DNA of 64,000 bases from Streptomyces sp. NBC_00259 (GCF_036181745.1 NZ_CP108080.1:5955501-6019500); one strand, 5' to 3'; shown: positions 34,318 to 44,854, counted from the stretch's first letter. Numbers and translations are program-made. Notes: generated from the letters alone by a model not told the origin.

Positions 34318-34542
34318 GGTTTCTCCCTGAGTGCCCGGTCACTGTGCCAAGCCCTGCTGACCTGCGCAAGAGGTGTTCTGCCTGGGTTGGACGGGGCAGG
34401 GAGCGCCGCATTCAGGCCCCGCGCCTGACAGAACGTCCGAACACCGGGCCATCGCCGGACAGATCGCGCGTTGGCTCCCCGCGGGGCGGCGGAGATGCTC
34501 GGGGGACCGCACCAGTCCGCCGACCCACGCCGGGAGACGAAC

Positions 34543-34917
34543 ATGACCGCACTGTCGCCGCACATTCGTCAGGCCACGCCCGTGGTGGCGGCCCGGGGCG
34601 AGGGCGTCCACCTCTACGGCGAGGACGGCCGCCGCTACCTCGACTTCACCGCCGGGATCGGTGTCACCAGCACCGGGCACTGCCACCCCAAGATCGTGGC
34701 GGCGGCGCAGGAGCAGGTGGACACGCTCGTCCACGGCCAGTACACGACGGTGATGCACCAGCCGCTGCGACGGCTCGTCGAGATGCTCGGCGAGGTGCTG
34801 CCGGCCGGTCTGGACAGCCTGTTCTTCACGAACTCCGGCAGTGAGGCCGTGGAGGCGGCGCTGCGGCTGGCCCGTCAGGCCACCGGCCGGCCGAACGTCC
34901 TGGTCTGCCACGGCGGT
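34543..34917 (+). pseudogene. class-III aminotransferase (GABA aminotransferase-like), N-terminal fragment
   Basis: The first ~125 residues of a PLP-dependent 4-aminobutyrate-type aminotransferase (GVHLYGEDGRRYLDFTAGIG, GHCHPKIVAAA, FFTNSGSEAVEAALRLAR), ending exactly after RPNVLVCHGG. The catalytic Lys and two thirds of the enzyme are missing. The start ATG at 34543 has GGGAGA upstream. At about 34917 the sequence changes into a helicase gene in a different frame. It is divergent from the PucR pseudogene, its likely former regulator. Confidence 0.8.
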
Positions 34918-36352
34918 GCCGCCGGGAGACATCCAGCTCGATCACGTCGGCTCGCTCGACAACACGGCCACGGTGATCGCTGCCCTGCATCGCGGTGAAA
35001 AGCGCCTCGTGTTCTGCGAATCGCGGCGGTTCGTCGAGGAACTCGGGGAGAAGTTGCGGGCGAAGGGCGTTACCACCTTCCTCTCCCACGCCTCGCTGTC
35101 ACTCGACGAACGCCGACGTGCCGAAGCGGCTTTCGCCGAGGCCCGCGACTGCGTCATCATCTCCACGAGCACCCTGGAGCTGGGCATCGACGTCGGTGAC
35201 CTGGACCGGGTCATCCAGATCGACGCCCCCGCCTCGGTAGCTTCCTTCCTCCAGCGTCTCGGCCGTTCCGGACGCCGTGCGGGAACCGCCCGCAACTGCC
35301 TGTTCCTCGCGCTGGACGCGGACAAGCTGCTGGAGGCCGCGGGACTGTTGCTGAAGTGGTCTCAAGGTTGGGTGGAGCCTGTCGTGGCACCGCCGGAGCC
35401 CCGGCACATTGTCGCCCAGCAGCTCCTCGCTCTCTGCCTGCTGGAACACCGTGTCGGTGAGCATCTGTGGCAGGAGTGGTGGAACGGGTTCGGCCCCTTC
35501 GGGATGTCAGCCGAGCCGATCGTGCGCCACCTCGTCGACGAGGGGTATCTGGACCGGGACAGTGGGCTGCTGTTCATCGGCCCTGAGGCAGAACGCCGCT
35601 TCGGGCAGCGCCACTTCATGAACCTCACGGCGGTTTTCACCGCCCCTCCCCAGTTCACCGTCCTGCAAGGGCGGGCCGAGATCGGCCGCACCGACCCCAG
35701 CCTGCTCACCGAACGAGTCGACGGCCCGCGCCGTCTGCCGCTGGCCGGCCGGAGCTGGCAGGTCACCTACATCGACTGGCGCCGCAAGCGCTGCTTCGTC
35801 GAACCCGTCGACGGCGGGGGCAAAGCGAAGTGGAGCAGCGCAGGGTTCGGCCCGGCCGGGTCCTACGCACTCACCCGAGCGCAACGACAGGTCCTCCTGG
35901 GAGAAGACCCGCCCGTCAACCTGACCCAACGGGCGAGCAGCGCACTGTGTCAGGCGCGCGAGGAGTACCTGGAGCGGGTTCACCCCGGCGGCACTTTGAT
36001 CATCCGCGATGCGGGTGGCCATCTGCGCTGGTGGACCTGGGCGGGGCACCACACGAATGCCACGCTCGCCGCTACCCTCGACATGGTCGCCGTGCCAGGG
36101 CAGCAGATCAATGACCGCTGGATCCGGCTGCGGGAGGACGTGAGGACGCGCAGCTGGGGTGAGGCGACGAAGGACGCGACGAGCCGCCTGTCTCTTCCAG
36201 GCGTCGATGAACGGGCCCTGCGGGGCCTGAAGTTCAGCGACGCCCTTCCACCGCGCCTTGCCGAGGCCACTCTGTCGTCCCGACTGGCCGACACGGAATC
36301 CGCTGCCGCCGTGCTCAAGGAGCCGGTGCGCTTCCTCTGGTGCGACCGGTGA
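34918..36352 (+). pseudogene. Lhr/BrxHI-like superfamily 2 helicase, C-terminal part
   Basis: About 475 residues beginning PPGDIQLDHVGSLDNTATVI. The Helicase_C motifs are clear: VIISTSTLELGIDVGDLDRV (motif V) and FLQRLGRSGRRAG (motif VI). They are followed by Lhr-type winged-helix and DEAD/H-associated regions to a stop at 36352. The first RecA domain with Walker A and DExH is missing, replaced by the aminotransferase fragment, so ATPase activity is lost. It lies 128 bp upstream of jetA in the same direction. A relation to BrxHI of BREX/Pgl systems is possible, given the defence context; that is inference. Confidence 0.7.
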
Positions 36353-36480
36353 CGTCCTCGATCCGTCGGGGTGTGGCCCCGACCTTCCCGGCCGGCCGAC
36401 GGACCGCCGCCGGAATCGGCAGCGGCCTGAATACGGCGACCGCGCCCGCGCGAAACCGGCGTACGGGACAATGGGCGGCG

Positions 36481-38043
36481 ATGACCGACAGCGCCACCGC
36501 CCCCGCCCACCGGCCCGACGGCTACAGCCCCTTCGCCCACCTCACGGCCCCGAACATGCAGCTCTACCGGCAGGTGATGCGGGTCTTCGTCGGCGCCAAG
36601 GAGCGGTTCGCCGTCCATCTGCGGCCCGAGGACGTGCACGCCGCGCTGCCCGCCGACGTTCGTCCCGCCGAATTGGACACCGTGGTCAAGACGCTGGACA
36701 GCCTCGTCAAGTGGGGAAACCTGCGCGCCGACCCCGACACCGCCCGCGTCACAGCCGTCGAGGACTTCTACCGCAAGCGGTTCATCTACCAGCTCACCCG
36801 CGCCGGGGAAGCGGCCGAGGAAGCCCTCGCCGGATACGACGAGGCGCTCGGCCGGCGCGGAGCACTCCAGGCCGTCGCGCTGCACGACATCGTCACCCAG
36901 CTGCGGGCTCTCCTCGTGCTCTCCGCCGACGAGCGGCCCGACCCCGCCAAGACGCACCTGGCGCTCGACGCGCTGGCCAGCCGTTTCGGCGCCCTCGCCG
37001 ACAACGCCCGTGCGTTCATGGGGTCCCTGCAGCGCACCATCGACCTGCACGAGGTGGAGGAAGAGGTCTTCCTCGCCTACAAGGACCGGCTCGTCCAGTA
37101 CCTGGAGCGGTTCATCCAGGACCTGATCACCCTCGGCGGGCGCATCGCCCAGCTCATCCTGGAGCTGGAGGAGGGCGGCCGCATCGGGATCCTGCTGCGG
37201 GCCGCCGCCGGACGCGAGGCCGCCGACGCCACCCCGGAAGAGTCCGGGCAGGCCGAGCAGCAGGCGTACGAGCGGTGGACCGGTCGCTGGGACGGGCTCG
37301 GGGCGTGGTTCATCAGCCGGGACGGGCGCGAGTCGCAGGCCCGGCTGCTGCGCGGCCGGGCGCTCGGGGCGATCCCCCAACTGCTCGCCGTCGTCAGGGC
37401 GCTGGGGGAGCGCCGGGCCGGGCGCTCCGACCGGTCCGCGGACTTCCGTACGCTCGCCCGCTGGTTCGCCGAGGCCCCCGACGACGACTCCCGTCACCGG
37501 CTGTGGCGTACCGCTTTCGGACTCCACCCCGCACGCCATCTCACCGTGGACGCCGACACCCTCGCCGCCCGAGCGGCCGGGCCGGTGCCCGCCGCCACGC
37601 CCTGGGCCGCCGCCGAGCCGCTGCGCATCAGCCCCCAGCTGCGCCGCACCGGCAGCTACGAGCGGCGCGGCAAGCCCCGCAAGGTCGAGGACCGGCAGGA
37701 CCGGCGCCGGCACCTCGCCGAAGTCGCCGCCAAACAGGCCGCCGAGACCGCGGCGGCCCGCGCCCGGCTCGTCACCGACGGGACCACGCGGCTCTCCGAA
37801 CTCGGCGAGCTCGACCCGATGGCTTTCGGACTCTTCCTCCAACTGCTCGGCGACGCCCTGGCCACGTGGCGGCCCGGCATGCGGCACACGGTGGCCAGCA
37901 GCAACGACGGCTCCATGGAGATCCGGCTCAGCGCCCTCGCCGACGGCGGCACCGCGCAGATCGCTACCCCTTCCGGGACCTTCCGCGGCCCCGACCACCT
38001 CATCGAGATCATCGATCTGACGGACGGAGACCGCGACCGATGA
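36481..38043 (+). CDS. jetA: Wadjet type II protein JetA (DUF2397/TIGR02677)
   Basis: 520 residues from the ATG at 36481, where family similarity begins (YSPFAHLTAPNMQLYRQVMR). The frame is open upstream to the helicase end without a better start. The DUF2397 family is the kleisin-like subunit of type II Wadjet, bridging the JetC ATPase heads and binding JetB. The N-terminal winged-helix-like part, a central helical region (ALHDIVTQLRALLVL...) and an Arg/Lys-rich stretch near residues 390-430 are visible. First gene of the jetABCD operon. Confidence 0.86.
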   Translation: MTDSATAPAHRPDGYSPFAHLTAPNMQLYRQVMRVFVGAKERFAVHLRPEDVHAALPADVRPAELDTVVKTLDSLVKWGNLRADPDTARVTAVEDFYRKRFIYQLTRAGEAAEEALAGYDEALGRRGALQAVALHDIVTQLRALLVLSADERPDPAKTHLALDALASRFGALADNARAFMGSLQRTIDLHEVEEEVFLAYKDRLVQYLERFIQDLITLGGRIAQLILELEEGGRIGILLRAAAGREAADATPEESGQAEQQAYERWTGRWDGLGAWFISRDGRESQARLLRGRALGAIPQLLAVVRALGERRAGRSDRSADFRTLARWFAEAPDDDSRHRLWRTAFGLHPARHLTVDADTLAARAAGPVPAATPWAAAEPLRISPQLRRTGSYERRGKPRKVEDRQDRRRHLAEVAAKQAAETAAARARLVTDGTTRLSELGELDPMAFGLFLQLLGDALATWRPGMRHTVASSNDGSMEIRLSALADGGTAQIATPSGTFRGPDHLIEIIDLTDGDRDR

Positions 38044-38062
38044 CCAAGAGGAGGGTTCACCC

Positions 38063-39307
38063 GTGACGGCCCCGCTCGCCGAGGTGCTCGACGGACAGCA
38101 CGCCGCCGACCTGCGCAAGGCCGCCCGGGCGCTGCTGAAGCAGCCGCTTCTGCTCGCGCGCGGCCGCTACGCCGACGAGTTCCGGCTCGTCCGCCGCCAT
38201 GCCTCCGAACTGCGGGAGTGGTTCGACCGCAACACCGGCTGGTCCCTGCAGGTGGACGCCGAGGCCGCCCGGCTGCGCAAGATTCCCGGTGTCCTCACCG
38301 ACCCCACGCACCCCGCCCGCGAGGCCACCCGAGCCGCTTCCCCCTTCACCCGCCGCCGCTACGTCCTGCTCTGCCTCGCTCTCGCGGCCCTCGAACGCTC
38401 GGAGGCCCAGATCGCCCTCGGCCGCCTCGCCGACCAGATCGTCCTCGACGCAGCCGACCCTCAACTGGTCGACGTCGGCATTGAGTTCACCCTGGACCGG
38501 CGCGACGAGCGCCTAGACCTCGCGGCCGTCGTGCGGCTCTTGCTGAGCCTGGGCGTACTGCGCCGGGTCGCAGGGGACGAGGAGGCGTACGTCAGCGGCG
38601 CCGGAGACGTCCTGTATGACGTCGAGCGGCGGGTGCTGGCCGGGCTGCTCGCCACCCGGCGCGGCCCTTCCACCGTGCACGCCGAGTCTTTCGACGACCG
38701 GTTGCACGAACTCGTCGCCGAGACGGCCCTGGACAGCGACGAACTGCGCTTCCGAGCCCTGCGCCGGCACCTGACCCGCCGCCTCCTGGACGACCCCGTG
38801 CTGTACTACGACGAACTGACCGACGCCGAACTGGGCTACCTCACCCGCCAGCGCGGCTTCCTCACCGCCCGTATCACCGAGTTGACCGGACTGGTCCCCG
38901 AGGTCCGCGCCGAGGGCATCGCCATGGTCGACCCCGACGACGACCTCACCGACGTCCGTATGCCCGAACAGGGCACCCACGGGCACATCACACTGCTGCT
39001 CGCCGAGCACCTGGCCGCCGCCACCGGCCCGGTCACCACCGAGCGGCTGGCCCAGCGGGTACGGGAACTCGCCGACGAGCACGGCGGCTTCTGGGCCAAG
39101 TCCGCGCGTGAACCGGGTATGGAGGGCGAACTCGTAGAGCAGGCCGTCGCCCGGCTCGCTGCTCTCGGGCTCGTCTCCCGCACAGCAAGCGGGGTGGTAC
39201 CTCGCCCGGCCCTCTCCCGATACGCGGTCGGTGAGGCCGTCGTCATCGAAGCCCGTACCCCCGGCACCACGCGGATGCCCGCGCAGCGAAAGGCCAGCCA
39301 GCCGTGA
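38063..39307 (+). CDS. jetB: Wadjet type II protein JetB (DUF2398/TIGR02678)
   Basis: 414 residues. GTG at 38063 has an excellent site, GAGGAGGG, at 38048-38055. The DUF2398 family corresponds to the KITE-type winged-helix subunit of the Wadjet condensin, which stabilises the kleisin on the SMC heads. Typical segments: FRLVRRHASELREWFDRNTG, FTRRRYVLLCLALAALE and ERRVLAGLLATRR. The stop overlaps the jetC start (GTGA), so the two are translationally coupled. Confidence 0.86.
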   Translation: MTAPLAEVLDGQHAADLRKAARALLKQPLLLARGRYADEFRLVRRHASELREWFDRNTGWSLQVDAEAARLRKIPGVLTDPTHPAREATRAASPFTRRRYVLLCLALAALERSEAQIALGRLADQIVLDAADPQLVDVGIEFTLDRRDERLDLAAVVRLLLSLGVLRRVAGDEEAYVSGAGDVLYDVERRVLAGLLATRRGPSTVHAESFDDRLHELVAETALDSDELRFRALRRHLTRRLLDDPVLYYDELTDAELGYLTRQRGFLTARITELTGLVPEVRAEGIAMVDPDDDLTDVRMPEQGTHGHITLLLAEHLAAATGPVTTERLAQRVRELADEHGGFWAKSAREPGMEGELVEQAVARLAALGLVSRTASGVVPRPALSRYAVGEAVVIEARTPGTTRMPAQRKASQP

Positions 39308-42300
39308 CCGACCTCCCCGCCCCTCGGCGCTCCCGCTGGCAGCCCCTGCGCATCGGTCTCGTCGACCTCTTCCACTACGACGTGGAGGAGTTCCACTTCC
39401 GGGACGGCCGACTGCTGCTGCGCGGCAACAACGGCACCGGCAAGTCCAAAGTGCTCGCCCTGACCCTGCCGTTCCTCCTCGACGGAGACCTGACCTCACG
39501 TCGTGTCGAACCGGACGGTGATCCCGGAAAGCGGATGGAGTGGAACCTGCTCCTCGGCGGCGAACACCCGCACCCCGAACGCCTCGGCTACACCTGGATC
39601 GAGTTCGGCCGACGCGACAGGGCCGGCGGAGAGAACCACTTCCGTACGCTGCTGTGCGGACTGAAGGCCGTCAGCGGACGCGGCATCGCCCGCCACTGGT
39701 ACGCGGTCACCGGCCAGCGCGTCGACCACCGCCCGGGAGCCGCCACGGCCGGGTCCCTCAGCCTTGTCGACGCCACCGGCACCGCGCTCTCCCGAGATCG
39801 TCTCGCTGAAGCGATCGCCGGGCACGGCATGGTGTACGACCAGGCCCGGACCTACCGCAGGGCCGTGGACGAGGCACTGTTCGGGCTCGGCGAGCAGCGG
39901 TACGGCGCTCTCGTCGACCTGCTTATCCAGCTCCGTCAGCCCCAGCTGTCCAAGCGCCCCAACGAGGCCGCCCTCTCCCGCGCCCTCACCGAGGCGCTGC
40001 CGCCCGTGGACCAGGCCGTCATCGCCGACGTGGCCGAGGCGTTCCGCTCCCTGGACGAGGAGAAGGAGGAACTGGCCGCCGCCTCCGCCGCCGAGCGGGC
40101 CGCCTCCACCTTCCTGGACCACTACCGGCGCTACGCCAGGATTGCCACCCGACGCCGGGCCCGTCTCCCACGCGCCGAGCACTCGCGCTACGAGCACCTG
40201 CAGCGGGACCTCGCCGAGGCACAGGCCGCGCACGCGCAGGCCGAGGAGGAACGGGAGGCGGCCGAGCGGCACCTCGCCGCGCTCGACGAGACCGAGGTGC
40301 GCCTGCACGCCCAGGACGCCGCCCTGCGCGAGGGCCCCGAGATGCGCGACGCCCGGGAGCTGGAGCGGGCGGCCCAGGCGGTGGAGCGCACAGCCCACGC
40401 CCTGAACCAGGCCAGGGACGACCGCGACCGGGCCGCGCGCGACCACACAAAGGCGCTGGGGCGGTTCGGCGCCGCCGAGACCCGGCTGCGTACCGCCGAA
40501 AAGCTGGCCGAGGACACCTACCGCCGTGCGCGGGAGGACGCCACCGCCGCACGGATCGACCTTCCCGACGACGACCGCCTGTCCGAGCCCGAACTGCGGC
40601 GTGCTGCCCAGGAGTCGGTGGAACGCCGCAGTCGCGCGCTCGCGCACACGGAGAGCCTGGCCGATGCGGCCGAGCGAGCGGCCGCCGTACGCAGGGGGGA
40701 AGCCCTACGCCTCGACGAGGCCGACACCGAGCTCGACCAGGCGACGGGCACACAGCTGCGGGCGGAGGAGGCCGTGGCCGACGTCGGCCGGGCGCTCCTC
40801 GACGACGTACGGAACCGCGGCCTGACCTGGACGGAACTCGCCTATCCCGACCCGGCCGGCCTGCTGGACGAACTCCAGGAGTGGACCGGACACCTCCACG
40901 GGCCCTACCCGGCCCGCGTGCACGCGGCCCGCGCTCACAGCGCCGCGTCGGCCGGCCTGGCCGACCAGGCCGCCGAAGCCGCGCGCCGGCGGTCGGAGCT
41001 GGCCGCCCGCACCGCTCGCGTACGCGAGGAGCTCACCGCCCTGGAGGAGGGCGGGCGTCGGGCGCCCCAGCCCCTGCCCACCCGCGCGCCGGGGCTGCGC
41101 GAGCGGCTGCCAGGGGCGCCGCTGTGGCGCTTGGTGGACTTCCACGACGGGCTCCCGGCACCGCAGCGGGCCGGTCTGGAAGCGGCGCTGGAAGCATCCG
41201 GGCTGCTGGACGCGTGGGTGCTTCCCGACGGTCACGTTCTCGCCGCCGACGGGCACGACACCCTGCTCGCCCCGGCAACCGGACCGGTCGACGGGCCCTC
41301 GCTCGCCCAGCTGCTCTGCCCGGCCCCGGACCCCGATGACGTACAGGCCGCGGCGGTGGGCGAGGAGACAGTCGCCCGGCTGCTCGCCGCCGTCGGCGCC
41401 GGCCCGGACAGCCCGGCGGCGACCTGGGTGGCGGGGGACGGCCGCTTCCGGGTCGGTGCACTCACCGGCCGTTGGGCCAAGCCTGCCGCCGAGTACGTCG
41501 GCGAGGGTGCCCGGGAGAGCGCGCGCAGGGCCCGGATCGCCGAGCTGCGCACCGAACTCGTTGCGCTCCAGGAGGAGTCGGAAGCCGTCGAGGCTCAGGC
41601 GGAGGCCGTCGCCTCCCGCCGCCGTACCCTCGACGCCGAGCTGGCCGACGTACCGGATGACGGCCCCCTCACCCGGGCACACGTCGAGGCCACCACCGCC
41701 GCCGAGACCGTGCGTCGGGCCCGCGAGCGCCGCGCCGAGCGGGCTGCGGTCCTCGCCGAGGCCTCCGAACGCGCGGAGCGGGCCGCCATCGGACTCGCCG
41801 AAAGTGCCGCAGATCTCGGCCTGCCCGCCGACCGGTCCGGCCTGACTGCCGTACGCGAGGCCGTCGCCTCCCTCGTGACCGTCCTGGCATCGCTGTGGCC
41901 GGCCCTGCGGGAGCGGGGAGAGGCGTCCCGCCAGGTCGAGGAGGAGCGAACCGAGGCCGGACAGGCGGCCGAGCGGGTGGCTGAGCTGTCGCTCCGTGCG
42001 GAGGAGGCCGAGCGGGAGGCCGTCGGCACGGACGAGCACCACACCACTTTGCGATCCACGGTCGGCACCGCCGTCGCCGACCTCGAGCGACGTCTCGTGG
42101 AAACCGCTGAGGCGCTCGCCGCCTGCGACGCGGACCGACGGCTCGCCCGGCGGCGCCACACAGAGGCGGAGAAGGCGGCAAGCCGGGCCGAAGGCCGGAT
42201 CGACCAGCTGGAGAAGGACCTCAAGCACGCCGCCGCGGCACGAGCCGAGGCCATCGCGGGCCTCCAGCGCTTCACCGCAACCGGCCTGATCACGGTCGCC

Positions 42301-43431
42301 CTGCCGGACCTGGCCGTTCCCGCCGGGGACGACGGACCCTGGGCTGCCACCCCCGCCATCGCACTCGCCCGCGCCATCGAGGTCGGGCTGTCGACGGCCG
42401 ACGACTCGGACGGGGCCTGGGAGCGCGTCCAGCGGCGGCTCAGCGAGGAGTTCAAGACTCTTCAGGACACCCTCTCCCGGCACGGGCACACCGCCTCCGC
42501 GCGCATGGTGGAGGACGGCATGGTCGTCGACATCGTCTACCAGGGCCGCGAACGGGCCGTACCGGCACTCGCCGAGGCGCTCGCCGCCGAGGTCGCCGAA
42601 CTCACCCGCATCCTCTCCGCACGCGAACGCGAGATCCTCGAAACCCACCTGATCACCGAGGTCGCGGGCACCCTCCAGGAGCTGATCGGCGCCGCGGAAC
42701 GGCAGGTGCGGAACATGAATGCCGAGCTTGAGGACCGGCCCACCTCCACCGGCATGAAGCTGCGCCTGGTGTGGCGGGCCTCCCGCAAGGCACCGCCCGG
42801 TCTCGCCCAGGCCCGGGAGCGGCTGCGCCAGTCGGCGGACGCCTGGACACCCGAGGACCGCGCGGCCGTGGGCGAGTTCCTCCAGGCGCAGATCGCCCGC
42901 CAGCAGACCGACGACACCTCCGGCAGCTGGCTCGAACACCTCACGGCCGCACTCGACTATCGCTCCTGGCACGAGTTCGGCGTCGAGCGGCACCAGCACG
43001 GCCGCTGGGTCCCCGCCACCGGGCCGGCGTCGGGCGGTGAGCGGGTCCTCGCCGTCTCCGTACCCCTCTTCGCCGCCGCCTCGTCCCACTACGCCAGCGC
43101 GGGAAGCCCTCACGCGCCACGCCTCGTCACCCTCGACGAGGCCTTCGCCGGGGTCGACGACGATTCGCGCGCCAAGTGCCTCGGCCTGCTCCACGCCTTC
43201 GACCTCGACGTGGTGATGACGAGTGAACGGGAGTGGGCCTGTTATCCGCAGGTGCCCGGGATCGCCATTGCCCAGCTGTCGCGGATCGACGAGATCGCGG
43301 CGGTGCTCGTCACCCGCTGGGAGTGGGACGGCACCCGCAGGACCCGGGGCGAGGACCCGGTACGGTCCGTGGCCTCCGCGCCCGGACCGCGCGCGGAAGC
43401 CACGGCCGACCAGGACCAACTGTGGACCTGA
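39304..43431 (+). CDS. jetC: Wadjet type II SMC-like ATPase JetC (TIGR02680)
   Basis: 1375 residues. Walker A GNNGTGKS is at residues 41-48. Very long Ala/Glu/Arg-rich coiled-coil regions (~250-560 and ~750-1050) flank a hinge-like middle domain (~600-750). The C-terminal head has signature SGGE at 1243-1246 and Walker B TLDEAFAGVDD with catalytic Glu1279. JetC dimers extrude DNA loops with JetA/JetB and deliver circular plasmids to the JetD nuclease. The length fits the family, and all ATPase motifs are intact, implying a functional system. Confidence 0.9.
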   Translation: MTDLPAPRRSRWQPLRIGLVDLFHYDVEEFHFRDGRLLLRGNNGTGKSKVLALTLPFLLDGDLTSRRVEPDGDPGKRMEWNLLLGGEHPHPERLGYTWIEFGRRDRAGGENHFRTLLCGLKAVSGRGIARHWYAVTGQRVDHRPGAATAGSLSLVDATGTALSRDRLAEAIAGHGMVYDQARTYRRAVDEALFGLGEQRYGALVDLLIQLRQPQLSKRPNEAALSRALTEALPPVDQAVIADVAEAFRSLDEEKEELAAASAAERAASTFLDHYRRYARIATRRRARLPRAEHSRYEHLQRDLAEAQAAHAQAEEEREAAERHLAALDETEVRLHAQDAALREGPEMRDARELERAAQAVERTAHALNQARDDRDRAARDHTKALGRFGAAETRLRTAEKLAEDTYRRAREDATAARIDLPDDDRLSEPELRRAAQESVERRSRALAHTESLADAAERAAAVRRGEALRLDEADTELDQATGTQLRAEEAVADVGRALLDDVRNRGLTWTELAYPDPAGLLDELQEWTGHLHGPYPARVHAARAHSAASAGLADQAAEAARRRSELAARTARVREELTALEEGGRRAPQPLPTRAPGLRERLPGAPLWRLVDFHDGLPAPQRAGLEAALEASGLLDAWVLPDGHVLAADGHDTLLAPATGPVDGPSLAQLLCPAPDPDDVQAAAVGEETVARLLAAVGAGPDSPAATWVAGDGRFRVGALTGRWAKPAAEYVGEGARESARRARIAELRTELVALQEESEAVEAQAEAVASRRRTLDAELADVPDDGPLTRAHVEATTAAETVRRARERRAERAAVLAEASERAERAAIGLAESAADLGLPADRSGLTAVREAVASLVTVLASLWPALRERGEASRQVEEERTEAGQAAERVAELSLRAEEAEREAVGTDEHHTTLRSTVGTAVADLERRLVETAEALAACDADRRLARRRHTEAEKAASRAEGRIDQLEKDLKHAAAARAEAIAGLQRFTATGLITVALPDLAVPAGDDGPWAATPAIALARAIEVGLSTADDSDGAWERVQRRLSEEFKTLQDTLSRHGHTASARMVEDGMVVDIVYQGRERAVPALAEALAAEVAELTRILSAREREILETHLITEVAGTLQELIGAAERQVRNMNAELEDRPTSTGMKLRLVWRASRKAPPGLAQARERLRQSADAWTPEDRAAVGEFLQAQIARQQTDDTSGSWLEHLTAALDYRSWHEFGVERHQHGRWVPATGPASGGERVLAVSVPLFAAASSHYASAGSPHAPRLVTLDEAFAGVDDDSRAKCLGLLHAFDLDVVMTSEREWACYPQVPGIAIAQLSRIDEIAAVLVTRWEWDGTRRTRGEDPVRSVASAPGPRAEATADQDQLWT

Positions 43432-44717
43432 CGCCTGCCACCGCACCGATCGACGAGCCGCGGCTGCGCCGTCTCCTCGGCGACTCCGGCCTCGTCTGGC
43501 TGGTCGAGCGCGCGCGACGTCGTATGGAACGCGGGCAGTCGCTCACCGGCCCCGTTTCCCTCGGCACGCCGACGGAGGACCAGCGGGCGTCCGCCGAGCG
43601 CCTGCTGGGTCGCTCCCCGGGGCGTGGGCGCTCCCTGACGGTCCGGCTCGACGTGGTGGACGCGGTTCTGCGCCGCTCCGGCATCAGTCGCGACGGCCTG
43701 GGTGCAGCCGTGATCGCGCTCACCGGGCCGGTCGTGCCGCTCGGCCCGGCGCGCGAGGCCGAGGAGCGGGGGTGGCGAGAGGCATACGCCGTGATCGAGG
43801 CCCTCGCCGACCGGGATCCGGCCCTCGCCGCCTGGGCCGACCGGCTCCGTGGCGACGGACTGGTACGGCGGCTCGCCGGGACCCCCGCAGCAGCCCATGA
43901 CCTCCTTGAGCGGGTGGCCACCGCTCTGCGCGCACTCCCCGTGGGCGAGCCGGAGTCCCTGCCTGCCTTCGCGGCCCGCGTCCTGGGTGACGCCCACGCA
44001 CTGGACGACGGGATCCCGCTCGTCACGCTCACCTTGTCCGGCGTCCGGGCGTTGACCGGTTTCCCGGACGGTACCGGAGCCGAGTGGCGTCGGCGGGCAT
44101 GGGCCTCAGCGGGCCTGCTGCGCGACGAGTTGTCCTCGACCGTCCTCACCCTGAACCTCCGTGGCACCTCCGCCCTGGACTGGATGGCGGAGCAGGGCGA
44201 GCCGGCGGTATTGACCTTGCGGCAGTTGTCCCGGTGTCCGCCCGCCGCTTCCGTGCCGCTGGTCCGGCTCTGCGAGAACCCCGCCGTGCTCGCGGCTGCG
44301 GCCGACACACACGGCCCGCGGTCCGCGCCGCTCGTCTGCCTCCAGGGCCAGCCGTCCGCCGCCGCCCTCGCCCTCCTTCGCCACCTTCACGAACGCGGAA
44401 CAACGCTCCACTACCACGGGGACTTCGACTGGGGCGGGCTGCGCATCGCCTCAGTGTTGCTGCGCCACGTGCCCTGGCGCCCCTGGCGCTTCACCGCCGT
44501 CGACTACCGTGACGCGGTGCGCGCGGGCGTCGCCGGTCCGCCCCTCACCGGCCGCCCGACCGAGGCACCCTGGGACCCGGATCTGCCCAGAGCTCTCGAA
44601 GAGCTGGGTGTCCGTGTCGAGGAACAGCATCCGCGGCGCAGTGTGGGCGCTGAGGCAGCTCGCAGCATATCGACCGGGAGAGACGCGCCCGCCCAGCACG
44701 ATGGGCGCTCCCGCTGA
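43422..44717 (+). CDS. jetD: Wadjet type II Toprim nuclease JetD (DUF2399/TIGR02679)
   Basis: 431 residues from GTG at 43422, overlapping the end of jetC by 10 bp. The N-terminal region belongs to TIGR02679. The C-terminal Toprim-like DUF2399 domain has the metal-binding Glu285 in CENPAVL and the DFDWGG motif at 334-339. JetD cleaves plasmid DNA captured by JetABC. After VRVEEQH (about residue 400) the C-terminal ~30 residues (RSVGAEAARSISTGRDAPAQ) are not like the usual short Leu/Asp-rich ending, so the 3' end may be altered by the junction with the next, truncated gene. Confidence 0.86.
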   Translation: MDLTPATAPIDEPRLRRLLGDSGLVWLVERARRRMERGQSLTGPVSLGTPTEDQRASAERLLGRSPGRGRSLTVRLDVVDAVLRRSGISRDGLGAAVIALTGPVVPLGPAREAEERGWREAYAVIEALADRDPALAAWADRLRGDGLVRRLAGTPAAAHDLLERVATALRALPVGEPESLPAFAARVLGDAHALDDGIPLVTLTLSGVRALTGFPDGTGAEWRRRAWASAGLLRDELSSTVLTLNLRGTSALDWMAEQGEPAVLTLRQLSRCPPAASVPLVRLCENPAVLAAAADTHGPRSAPLVCLQGQPSAAALALLRHLHERGTTLHYHGDFDWGGLRIASVLLRHVPWRPWRFTAVDYRDAVRAGVAGPPLTGRPTEAPWDPDLPRALEELGVRVEEQHPRRSVGAEAARSISTGRDAPAQHDGRSR

Positions 44718-44854
44718 GGTCAGTTGCGGCCCGGACCGCTCCCGAGCCGTGAAGCTCAGGACCGGGTCGGGACCGCGCGCGGGAATTGCTCGACGCGGCC
44801 GCCGACGTCCTGGATGCTGCCGCCCGTTCGATCCGCCGCGGCACTCCCGCCTAG

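Noticed and set aside
39304..43446. Long open frames antisense to jetC (over 900 codons).
   Set aside because: They are mirror frames created by high GC third positions; the plus frame has all SMC ATPase motifs and translational coupling to its neighbours.
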